This document shows, in pieces, positions 34,383 to 43,137 of a stretch of 64,000 nt of DNA (its first letter is position 1; each line of letters begins with the position of its first letter). Origin of the DNA: Silene latifolia. Lineage: Eukaryota > Streptophyta > Magnoliopsida > Caryophyllales > Caryophyllaceae. Both the position numbers and the translations under genes were made by a program. Below the pieces are notes generated by a model. That model was not told where the DNA came from, searched no databases, and worked only from the letters and a program-made list of their open reading frames with translations. Location: NCBI RefSeq assembly GCF_048544455.1, contig NC_133538.1:40559969-40623968 (forward strand). Reading direction: 5' to 3'.

Positions 34383-35663
34383 TTGCTGACTATTGTTATG
34401 GGTAATAAGAAGTTAGAGAAATCGGTTGTTTATTTTATGGGGTGTGGAAATTTGAGTGTTGAGCATAAGAAAGTGTGGAGAATTTTGTATGATAGGGTTA
34501 TTATGGCTACTAAGTTTGTCGATCCCTTTGCCACTGAATTGCTTGGGATTGAAGATGCAGTGGAGGAGTTGCTTGGTCGGGTTGGTTTGGGAGCTTTCTG
34601 TGACCTCAAAGTGCCCACTTTCCGGAGGTTTACCTTAGAATTCCTCTCCACTTTGCAAATACACAGAGATGATGACCCGCCTAGGTTCACCTTTCATCTT
34701 CATGGCGAGGAGAGGGAATTGAATTATGAGGAGTTAAGGGAGATTTTTGGTATTGATGAGAAAGGAGATGGAGAGTGTAAAAAGTTGAGCCCACTAGAGC
34801 AAGAGGTTTTTTGGAAGGCTATTACGGGGGGAGCAGGATTCTGTCCTGCGGGTGAGAAAAATGCTGATATTCCACATCCGGCCCTTCGTTATATTCATAG
34901 AGTTTTGACTTCTACCTTCTTATGTAAGGGTGAACCAACACATCTTCCCCGAGCTGATTTAAAATATTTGTGGGCAATGATGCCCGAGAGTCACAGCCAC
35001 CCGGATTGGCTGGAGATTTTTTTGTCCGGGTGTGAGAAACACCAAAAGGCTGCTTCTGGAAATATTCCATTGGGGGGCATGGTTACCTTACTTGCTCGTC
35101 ACTTTGAAATTGAGGATCCTGAAGATGTGGTTGCAGGAGAGACCTCGGTTAGTCTGGAGTTGATGAAGAGCTGTGAAATGGTTGTGTGGGTGGCTGATTT
35201 TGCAGGGTATGTATGGACCCGTGGCACTGATCATCATTATTACTTGCGGTTACCTAGAGGCGGAGAGGGTCGGCCACTGCCGTTAGGACCCACTCCGGCC
35301 CATTTCTTCATTCCACATGATGTAGAGCTCGAAGATTCTGAGCGAGCTTTACCACGAGTGTCACCATTTGTGTCTTCTCCTCTTGAGGCGGCCGGTCCAT
35401 CTACTTCATCAGATTTCGAGAAGTGGGGTGAGTGGAGGGAGAAGATGGAGGATATGCAAGAAGAGAGTTTAGATAATTCTCTTCTTTGTGTTGAGATGAA
35501 CCGGTGTGTGAACCAGTTTTACTTGAAGAGGTACCCGGGAGAGTACGTGGAGCCTTCTTCAGAATTATATGCTGAGCTAGCTGCTAGGAAGGAGGCCCGG
35601 TTGGCTAGGAAAACGGCACGTGAGGCTCACTCACGTGGCGCTACTTCATCTTCCCCTTCTTGA
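34383..35663 (+). CDS. Athila-type env-like ORF, intact (element 3)
   Basis: 426 codons without interruption, stop TGA 35661-35663. ATHILA ORF-1 type: RRFTLEFLSTLQIH (about residue 82), FTFHLHGEERELNYEELREIFGID, ALRYIHRVLTSTF, and a C-terminal charged stretch with ELYAELAARKEARLARKTAR (possible coiled coil). A second possible start is the ATG at 34500-34502 (MATKFVDPFATELLGIEDAV), where family-like sequence begins. No obvious signal peptide or transmembrane segment is seen in the N-terminal part. The biological role of these post-pol ORFs is not established. It is notable that this ORF is open while gag-pol is broken. Confidence 0.8.
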   Translation: MLTIVMGNKKLEKSVVYFMGCGNLSVEHKKVWRILYDRVIMATKFVDPFATELLGIEDAVEELLGRVGLGAFCDLKVPTFRRFTLEFLSTLQIHRDDDPPRFTFHLHGEERELNYEELREIFGIDEKGDGECKKLSPLEQEVFWKAITGGAGFCPAGEKNADIPHPALRYIHRVLTSTFLCKGEPTHLPRADLKYLWAMMPESHSHPDWLEIFLSGCEKHQKAASGNIPLGGMVTLLARHFEIEDPEDVVAGETSVSLELMKSCEMVVWVADFAGYVWTRGTDHHYYLRLPRGGEGRPLPLGPTPAHFFIPHDVELEDSERALPRVSPFVSSPLEAAGPSTSSDFEKWGEWREKMEDMQEESLDNSLLCVEMNRCVNQFYLKRYPGEYVEPSSELYAELAARKEARLARKTAREAHSRGATSSSPS

Positions 35664-36643
35664 GCTTATGAGGTGCTCCCTTTCCTTCTTTTTGTTTTGT
35701 CTTATTTTCACACATTTGAGGACAAAGTGTCGTTCAAGCGTGGGGAAGGGAGTTACACTCAGTGTATATCGTTTTACTTGTAATTGTTGTTACATACTTT
35801 CTTTCATCATCATCTTTTAAAAAAAAAAACACAAAAAAAAACACAAAAAAAAGAAAAAAAAAAAAGAAAAAGAAAAAAAAAAGAGAAATACCCGGCTAGG
35901 TGAAAACCCGAAAGGGCGCCTAGGCAAAAATGGGAAAAGTGGCCGAGGACGGAGTGAAAACCCGAAAGGGCGCTCCGGGCAAAATGAAAAATTGATAAGC
36001 GTGCCACGAGAGTTAGTGTGAGGAAATAGCTAGAGTGAAAACCCGCAAGGGCGGGCGCTCTAGGCAAAATGAGAGACATAGGAAAATAAAAAAAAAAACA
36101 CTAAGTTCTTACATTTTTGATGTGGTGTCATAAGAAGGGTGCTAAAGAAGGGTGTTTGGGTAGGACTAGTGGCTAAGGTGAGGAGAACTGCGGTGCGTTG
36201 TTGTTGGGTGCACCTTGCTGATGCGGTTGTTGGTAGTATGCTAGCTAAGGAGTAGAGGCGTCTAGGAAATTTTTCATGGCATGTGGTTAATATGTTGTTG
36301 AGACATGTTGGGTTGGTTGTTGAGTTGACATGATCATTTTTGTGGCCATGAGAATTTTTGTTATTGTCTAGGTCGGAGAAATAAGGGGCGCAGACATATG
36401 TACTTGCCAAGTGAAGCTTGTTGGTGACGGTGTGAGCCGTGTTTTGCTGGGATGCTGGAGCTTTGTTGAACTTACCTTTGTCATTATGTTGGAGGGATGA
36501 TATAAGGAGGGCGAGTGAGAGATGTTGTGTGGTTATTTGTGTTCGGATTTCTTCCATGCTTCTCTTCTAGGACCTTGGGTATGTCTATTGTTTGTTTCCG
36601 GGTTTTCCTCGGGGACGAGCAAAGGTCTAAGCGTGGGGAAGTT
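35664..36643 (+). other. 3' tail of element 3 with structured repeats and two purine tracts
   Basis: It starts with GAGGACAAAGTG then CAAGCGTGGGGAAGGGAG (about 35719-35752), a copy of the sequence before the 3' LTR (GACGAGCAAAGGTCTAAGCGTGGGGAAGTT, 36614-36643). An A-rich run (35818-35886), three related hairpins (35894-36064) and about 550 bp with no sense-strand coding signal follow. An open frame on the opposite strand at 36060-36557 resembles nothing and is not called. Confidence 0.75.
35894..36064 (+). repeat. three covarying hairpins with GNRA loops
   Basis: Three units share TGAAAACCCG(A/C)AAGGGCG. In each the inner stem CCC/GGG closes a GAAA, GAAA or GCAA loop. The outer arms differ but pair: CTAGG/CCTAG (35896-35900 with 35919-35923), CGGAG/CTCCG (35950-35954 with 35973-35977), CTAGAG/CTCTAG (36030-36035 with 36058-36063). 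The left internal loop is TGAAAA in all three. The right one is CG twice and CGGGCG in the third. Confidence 0.85.
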
Positions 36644-37968
36644 TGATATGCAGTATTTAGCACGGGTTTAAGAGTCGTGAATTATGCGAATAACTATGGT
36701 ATAAATTGGTTGTTAGAGGAATAATTGCATTAATACTCTTATTAAGTTGTTGGTACTATATTGGGATAATTAGAAGAGATTATGGATCAATGAAGTTTGG
36801 GTATTATTTGGATTGGAGTATGTTGTATGGATGGATCTTTTGCATATGGTTTTGTCCCTTATGGCCCATCAGGTGAATGAATCAAGCAAGGAGGAAAGCC
36901 CATTGTTGAGCAGAGAAAGACGGAAGAAGAGAAAAAAAAGCAACACGCCTTTTTACAGGAATTGGCGCGGGTCGCGGGTCCAGGTGCGGGTCGCCCGTGT
37001 CACAGCTTCAGACGTGTTTTATTTCCTTTGTTTCAAACTTTCAGCTACGAATTATTTTTATTTTTATTTTTAGGAATAATTATTATTAGGTTAAGTACTT
37101 GGTTAGACTCTATCATTGATCGTTACCTATTATCATTAGAACAAGAACCCTAATTAATTTTTAGCAAGAAAGACATGAGCAACTAATCCTTTCATCTCGG
37201 ATTAAGATTTGAAGCATCTGATTTATTCAAATTGTGAGACTATTATTCATCTTTCTTTTATCTCTTGAGTATTGTTAATTCTCTGTTTTAATTTTATGGT
37301 TGTTGAATGTTTAGATTAAAGTAGCTAATTAATCTTCACAATTATCAATCTATTGTTATTCTAGTGAATGAATTCGTAATTGTTCAACCTCGCTAGATAA
37401 AGTAACAATCTTTACCCTTGTTATTAGATGCGTTTCATCATATCTAGGTTAAAGAGAGAATTAACTCGTGATTCGAACTAATAATCGCGTGTTTTATTGG
37501 TCGTCACTTCTATCGTTCCTTATTCGTTCATGCTGTTATTAAATTAAACTTAATCGCGTGTTTTAGGTTGTTTGATAATTAGGTTATTTGATTATCGCGT
37601 TTCGAGTCAAATAATATTACAAAGGAATTGGGAAATTGTTCCCACAATAGTTTGCTCAAGAGTCAATTGGAACTTGTTAGTCTATGATCAATTTGATAAT
37701 CAGTTTGTGGAAATTATTACCCCGAGATCGTTTAAACCATATGAATTCACATTTATTATTCTTCATTCAACTGTTTATTTAATCTCTTGTTTAGTTACTC
37801 AATCGTTTAAAATCCCCCCATTTTGGTTACCCGTTTTCTATACTTTAATTCACATAAATTACATCGCCTTCTCTGTGGATCGATCCTTATTACCATATAC
37901 TATCATTTAGTTAGAGGTTTTAAGTGTTATAAATACTATTTTTGGGAGCATACGACTTCGGCTCACCA
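36644..37968 (+). repeat. 3' LTR of element 3
   Basis: 1325 bp, TGATATGCAG to CTCACCA, preceded by a GTGGGGAAGTT purine tract and followed by target duplication CCTAT (37969-37973). It shows the uninterrupted sequence at the solo-LTR site. Confidence 0.95.
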
Positions 37969-37975
37969 CCTATCA

Positions 37976-38147
37976 TGCACATATATTGTATAGCATCTTA
38001 TCCTTTTTGTAACCACTAGCTTATTTCTTTCCACATAATTAGGATTAACCCTAGCTTAGCAATAGTATATATTCTGATGTATTCTTTCATTGTAATTAAC
38101 ATATAATAATATAATTCATACATTTCTCAAATCATCTTGTTAATCTT
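37976..38147 (+). repeat. partial 5' LTR of copia B
   Basis: Matches 40611-41046 minus the MITE. It contains the empty MITE site TTCCACATAATTAGG. It runs to ATCTTATA and is joined directly to integrase codons through TGGTAT. Confidence 0.85.
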
Positions 38148-38508
38148 ATATGGTATATCTCATCTAACCTCACCTCCTCACACTCCCGAACACAATGGAT
38201 ATGCGAAACGCCGACACCGCCATATCGTTGAAACGGGACTCTCCCTTCTCACGCATGCTAATCTCCCGACCACATATTGGCCTAATGCTTTCGCCACTGC
38301 AGTTTACCTCATAAATCGAATGCCTAGCCCAACTTTACAAAATGACTCTCCCTATTACCGTCTCCTTCAAACATCTCCAAATTACTCTAAATTACGCACC
38401 GTTGGTTGTCTATGCTACCCATGGCTTAGACCCTACACCTCTCATAAACTCGATCCTAAGTCCGTGCCATGTGTCTTTTTAGGATATTCCACAACTCAAA
38501 GCGCTTAA
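38137..38508 (+). pseudogene. copia B integrase, C-terminal half
   Basis: GISHLTSPPHTPEHNGYAKR then RHRHIVETGLSLLTHANLP, YWPNAFATAVYLINRMPSP and CVFLGYSTTQSA. An in-frame TAA follows at 38506-38508, and LCLEPNSGRVYTSRHVSFIE continues in frame. The catalytic Asp residues are lost in the deletion. The Pro/Ser-rich linker 38509-39050 is also broken. Confidence 0.88.
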
Positions 38509-38999
38509 CTTTGTCTAGAACCCAACTCGGGTCGGGTTTACACATCTCGTCATGTTAGCTTCATCGAGCATGTGTTTCCTTATTCCAAGTTGGTCTCCTC
38601 TCCCTCAAATGTCGATCCTCCCTCTGCCACGGACTGATGTACTCCTCCTATCATCTTCCTCCCATCATCCTCCTTCTCTCCTAACCCGCTGATCAGCCTC
38701 CCTCCTCTGACCTGACCCCACCCTTACACTCTGCCTCGTCACCTCCCTCCATAAACCAGGCCCCCTCCTCTTCCTATCAACCCGCCTCTGCCACTCCTAC
38801 TCTCGCCTCTGACCAGGCCCCACAACAGAACCCTAACACTTCACACTCTCCCTCCACTGATTCTGTTGAACCTGCCACGACCAGTGCTCTCAACTCGACC
38901 ACATCAGTCCCACCACCTATCCCTCGTGCTGTCACTCGTCCCAGTAATAACATACGAAAACCAAACCCCAAATATGCAAACTTAGCCACCTCTGCTAAC

Positions 39000-39777
39000 A
39001 CCCATTCCCTATCCACCACGGCAAAACAGGCTTTATCATCTCCACAATGGCGTGATGCTATGCTCGAGGAATACAATGCTCTCATTCGCAATAATACTTG
39101 GTCTCTTGTCCCGTCAAGTGAAGCTTCTAATGTTGTAGGTTGTAAATGGGTTTTTCGGGTTAAATACAATCCGGATAACTCGGTCCAAAAGTACAAAGCT
39201 CGTCTTGTGGCCAAAGGCTTCCATCAAAGACAGGGCATTGAATATTACGATACATTCAGTCCAGTCGTTAAACCCGTCACAATGCGGTTAGTTCTCTCAA
39301 TTGCCCTTACTCAAAAATTGGCTATTCGACAATTAGATATTAATAATGCCTTCTTACAAGGCCATTTACATGGAACAGTTTATATGACACAGCCACCGGG
39401 GTTTGTTAATGACAAATCTCCGTCTCATGTTTGCCGCTTGCAAAAAGCCATCTATGGTCTAAAGCAAGCTCCTAGAGCTTGGTACACGGAACTCAAGTCC
39501 TACTTGATTAGCTATGGCTTTCATGCCTCTATAGCTGATCCCTCCCTCTTTATTCTAAAACAAAATTCTCACATAATTTATGTCCTCGTCTACTCGACGA
39601 CATTCTTGTCATTGGGTCTTCTCCGTCTACACTTGACACATTCATCACTAAATTTGCTGCCCGGTTCTCACTTAAAAATCTAGGCTCCCTCTCCTACTTT
39701 CTTTGAATAGAGGTAACCCCAAATTCCAATGGGCTCCTTCTATCCAAAACAAAGTACATCTATGATCTCCTTCACAA
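39000..39777 (+). pseudogene. copia B reverse transcriptase
   Basis: NTHSLSTTAKQAL-like lead, then MLEEYNALIRNNTWSLVPSS, VVGCKWVFRVKYNPD, YKARLVAKGFHQRQGIEYYD, LDINNAFLQGHLHGTVYM and YGLKQAPRAWYTEL. At the position of the catalytic YVDD block (about 39588-39602) a one-base loss shifts the frame (VYSTT is read), so this copy cannot make active RT. A TGA near 39704 lies in the downstream frame. Confidence 0.9.
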
Positions 39778-39784
39778 ACATGAT

Positions 39785-40570
39785 ATGCTTGCGTCAAAAC
39801 CATCAACTACTCCCATGATTTTTCACCCTCCTCTCACGTCTAACACAAACACACCACCCTGCGATGCCTCGACCTATCGGTCGATCGTAGGAAGCTTGCA
39901 ATATCTTTCACTCACGCGTCCTGATGTCTCTTTTTCGGTCAATAGACTAGCTCAATTCATGCAGCAACCACAATTAACTCACTGGTCCGCATTAAAACGG
40001 TTACTTCGTTACCTTCATGGTACGATGCATCTTGGACTACAGCTCCACCGTCACACTCCCTTACAGCTACATGCCTTTAGTGACGCTGATTGGGCTGGTG
40101 ACAAGGATCAGTATGTCTCGACTTCTGGTTATCTTGTTTATTTGGGTCGCAATCCTATAGCCTGGGCATCTAAGAAGCAGAAAACTCTGGCTATGTCCTC
40201 TACTGAGGCCGAATTTTGGGCTGTGGCTGCTGCCACATCGGAAATTTTGTGGATCCAATCGTTGTTAAGTGAGCTAGAGTTTCAATTTAAGGCTCCACCG
40301 GTGATTTATTGTGCTAATTTAAGTGCAACACATTATGCCGCTAATCCCGTATTTCATTCGAGAATGAAACATATAGCATTGGCTTTTCATTTTGTTAGAC
40401 AACATGTTCAAGCAGGTATACTCCGTGTGACCCATATTAGTGGTAATGATCAACTCGCCGACGCTCTTACAAAGCCTCTGCCTCGTTCCCGGTTTGATAG
40501 CTTAATATCCAAGATCGCCCTATTCAATGGACAGTCCGTCTTGCGGGGGAATGCTAAACCAACTCCTTAA
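39785..40570 (+). pseudogene. copia B RNase H
   Basis: Open 261-codon stretch: YRSIVGSLQYLSLTRPDVSF, FSDADWAGDKDQYVSTSGY, KKQKTLAMSSTEAEFWAVA and HISGNDQLADALTKPLPRS. Acidic residues of the RNase H fold are visible (DADW, STEAE). It is separated from RT by the upstream frameshift and stop. It ends at TAA 40568-40570, inside the LTR start. Confidence 0.9.
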
Positions 40571-41046
40571 TATTAGTAATTAGTTGGTTGTATGTACCGT
40601 ATTTTTAGTGTGCACATATCTTGTATAGCTTCTTATCCTTTTTGTAACCACTAGCTTATTTCTTTCCACATACTCCCTCCATTCAACTCCACTTTGCAGG
40701 TTTCTATTTTGCACACTATTCACAAGCGGACATTCAAATTCAATTTTCTCTCGATACATAAGTTAAAATATATTCATGTGGGATCTTATTTGATTCGTCT
40801 TTAAGAATACATTAAAAATATCTAACTTTTATAATTTTTGCAAATACGTAGCTGAAGATATTTACCGCGTAAAAGTCGCGTTGGCAAACGTGATAAAGTA
40901 AACATGTAAAGTTGAGTTGAATGAAGGGAGTAATTAGGATTAACCCTAGCTTAGCAATAGTATATATTCTGATGTATTCTTTCATTGTAATTAACATATA
41001 ATAATATAATTCATATATTTCTCAAATCATCTTGTTAATCTTATAG
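40552..41046 (+). repeat. 3' LTR of copia B with MITE
   Basis: Begins TGCTAAACC after the purine tract TTGCGGGGGAA and ends about ATCTTATA where the resistance-gene remnant starts. It is about 235 bp once the 258 bp MITE and its TA duplication are removed. Confidence 0.75.
40673..40930. mobile_element. Stowaway-like MITE, 258 bp
   Basis: Terminal inverted repeats CTCCCTCCATTCAACTC and, on the other strand, CTCCCTTCATTCAACTC (one mismatch), flanked by TA (40671-40672, 40931-40932). The 5' LTR of the same copia element has the empty site CACATAATTAGG near 38035. CTCCCTCC ends and TA duplication are typical of Stowaway (Tc1/mariner-type) MITEs. Confidence 0.95.
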
Positions 41047-42260
41047 AAGAAGTGATGGCGGTGTTAAAACATGTCGTATTCACGATATCTTACGAGATCT
41101 TTGTCTCTTTATCATCGTCTCAATGGAAACTCTTGAGCAACGAATTTAAATTATTGAAGATATTGGATCTCGGATGCCATCTGTGAACTCATGAATTTAA
41201 GGTACTTGAGAATTCGAGTCCCTTATACTACTCTTCCCTCATCCATATTCGAGCTTTGGAACTTGCAAGTGCTTTTTGTTCACGGGAACCCGTCTTATAC
41301 CATGCCTAAAGGGTTGTTCAAGCAACAACGACTGCAACAGTTGATCCTACAGGGGCGAACTACACTCCCTCCCTCTCGAGTTTCACCATCGAATCAACCT
41401 TTGCTTTGTCTATCCGTCCTCTCCTCTATTTTTCCCAATGAAACCTTCAAAAACCTCGTCACAAATGGGCACTTGACCAAGTTAGGACTATTCAACTTTG
41501 AAAACAATCCTTTGCAATCTTTAATATATCTCTTTCATTTCTTACCACGTTTAGAGAAGCTGAAAATGTCATTTGAAGGAATCACCGAAGTGCGGGATCT
41601 TACACCAAGCCTTAAAAAGCTCACTATAAAGTCGTTGATTTGGTCAACGAATTCCATCGATATGCTTGGCAAGTTTCCGAATCTTCAAATCCTAAAATTA
41701 AGGGATGTACAACTCAAACTTGACCGAGAAGACATGAAGTATACCGGCCTTTGTTTCTCTAAGCATTTGTGTATTCTTGAAAGAAGGAAAACCACCGCTT
41801 TATTTTCTCTCCAAATATGCTTGCTTCACCAGTAAGAGGATTATACATCTGATGTACTTCCTCCAATTCTATAGTTTTTGAACATTATAATAAAGTTTTT
41901 GAGTTTTATTTTAAAGTTTCTGAGTTTCACTATAAAGTTTTTGAGTTTATTCACTTAAAAACTAAGCTCTAAAAAATTACAATAAAACTCAAAAATATTA
42001 AATATAAGTTTAGTTAACTTTTAGTTTTGACGGAAAAAATATTAAAATCTAACTTATAAACTTTAATATGCTAAAAAAAATACACATATGCTTAAAAACA
42101 AATAAAGTTTGAGGTAATAAGCTCAAAAAAAATACATATATGCTCAAAAAACAAAAAGTTAGAGTAGTACATCCGATGTATGTTCCTTTTTCTCTTGCTT
42201 CACCAAGGAACTTAAAATTATCCTCCTCCCATTTAATTTCGTAATGAAGTGGAGTTGCGA
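41047..42260 (+). pseudogene. CNL-type resistance gene remnant (LRR part)
   Basis: CRIHDILRDLC (about 41072-41104) is the MHD-region segment that ends the NB-ARC domain in CC-NBS-LRR proteins. KLLSNEFKLLKILDLGCHL follows in another frame. Leucine-rich repeats are then open at 41191-41835: NLRYLRIRVPYTTLPSSIFE, LWNLQVLFVHGN, LTKLGLFNFE, LPRLEKLKMSFEG and FPNLQILKLRDVQL. The coiled coil and NB-ARC are missing to the left, where copia B sits, and short deletions lie at about 41105 and 41180. A MITE interrupts the frame after LLHQ (41831). Sequence resumes at 42206 but soon decays. Confidence 0.8.
41832..42193. mobile_element. 362 bp MITE, Mutator-like, in the CNL remnant
   Basis: Flanked by a 12 bp direct repeat CTTGCTTCACCA (41820-41831, 42194-42205). 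Ends are inverted: AGAGGATTATACATCTGATG on the left against AAAGGAACATACATCGGATG from the right. The interior is AT-rich, with repeated AAGTTTTTGAGTTT. A target duplication of 9-12 bp with inverted ends fits a non-autonomous Mutator-like element. Confidence 0.75.
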
Positions 42261-43137
42261 GTCGGATGTAACTTAAGTTGTGAGTATTATATTTTCTAAT
42301 TTCTCTTTACTTGTGCATTTGCAGTGTAAGACTTAAGAGTTCAGAGCTTTTCGTTTTAACGCTAATTCTCATGTGAGACGATCTCTCAATGATGATAGTT
42401 TGAGACTCCTCAATCCTCACATGGTGTTGAGTAGTGTAGTTGAATAATGCGCTTCTTTTTACTGAAAAATACTTCGCAAGTCATTATATATAATTTTTAA
42501 GAAATTTTTCTGTCTTTTGAAATTTATATCGGAGTTATTTAGTTGAGGTTTGGATACATACATACATCGACGATTTGAAAGCATTTGAAATAACCAAGTC
42601 TGGGGATAACAATTCAAATCAATCTCATGAATATCATTCATCAATCAATTATTCTCGAGATATACAGAATATATTGCAAGAGTACAAGTAACAAATTACT
42701 CCATACAATATTCCATCTTCTTTCTAGAAGTATACTTTACTTTTTACGCAATTCGATTTGTTAATAGAAAATAGGCTGCTAATTCAAGAAATGTCGTAAT
42801 GAAATTATAACAATATTCGCAATTTACAGAATCTGAAACAGCCAAAGACAAACGTTGGGCATAAAACTATAAAAGGATGAGCATTATTAGCAATTATCGC
42901 TAAACTTAACTTGCAATTTACCCTTTCGCCATAAAAAGAAAGTGTCAGAACAGAAGAAAACGGTTTAAATCCAATACAGATGTCAATGTAAAAAGCAAGT
43001 GCCACTGGAGTGACTCTAGTTAACCAATTTCTTACAACTGGAACAAAGACGGAACAAAAGACAGCAAAGAAAAAGGGTGAACAAATATGATCATATGGAG
43101 CAACAGTTGGTCAAATAGAGGAGATTAGGTCAAGTCA
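42261..43137. other. intergenic AT-rich stretch and eIF3b 3' flank
   Basis: No coding signal or clear repeat found. The right part (about 42800-43137) is presumably the 3' UTR of the minus-strand eIF3b gene, though I cannot place the poly(A) site. Confidence 0.5.

Larger units (their letters stand above)
22793..37968 (+). mobile_element. Athila-like Ty3/gypsy element (element 3)
   Basis: Complete element: 5' LTR 22793-27714 (enlarged by a solo LTR), PBS, gag, protease, RT, RNase H, integrase, env-like ORF, 3' LTR 36644-37968. Perfect target duplication CCTAT at 22788-22792 and 37969-37973. It inserted two bases before the end of the element 1 LTR. The gag-pol frames carry several stops and frameshifts, while the env-like ORF is open. 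Without the solo LTR it is about 11.6 kb. Confidence 0.95.
37976..41046 (+). mobile_element. internally deleted Ty1/copia element (copia B)
   Basis: Partial 5' LTR (37976 to about 38144), deleted interior starting in mid-integrase, RT, RNase H and 3' LTR (40552-41046, about 235 bp without its MITE). The first 59 bases of the 5' LTR are missing because element 1 inserted there. PBS remainder, gag, protease and half of integrase are deleted. The element lies against a resistance-gene remnant on its right. Short LTRs and the RNase H end (ADALTKPLPRSRFDSL) suggest an Ale-like lineage (inference). Confidence 0.85.

Noticed and set aside
36060..36557. 165-codon open frame on the minus strand in the element 3 tail
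   Set aside because: No recognisable motif; it lies antisense to the non-coding tail and overlaps A/T-rich low-complexity sequence.
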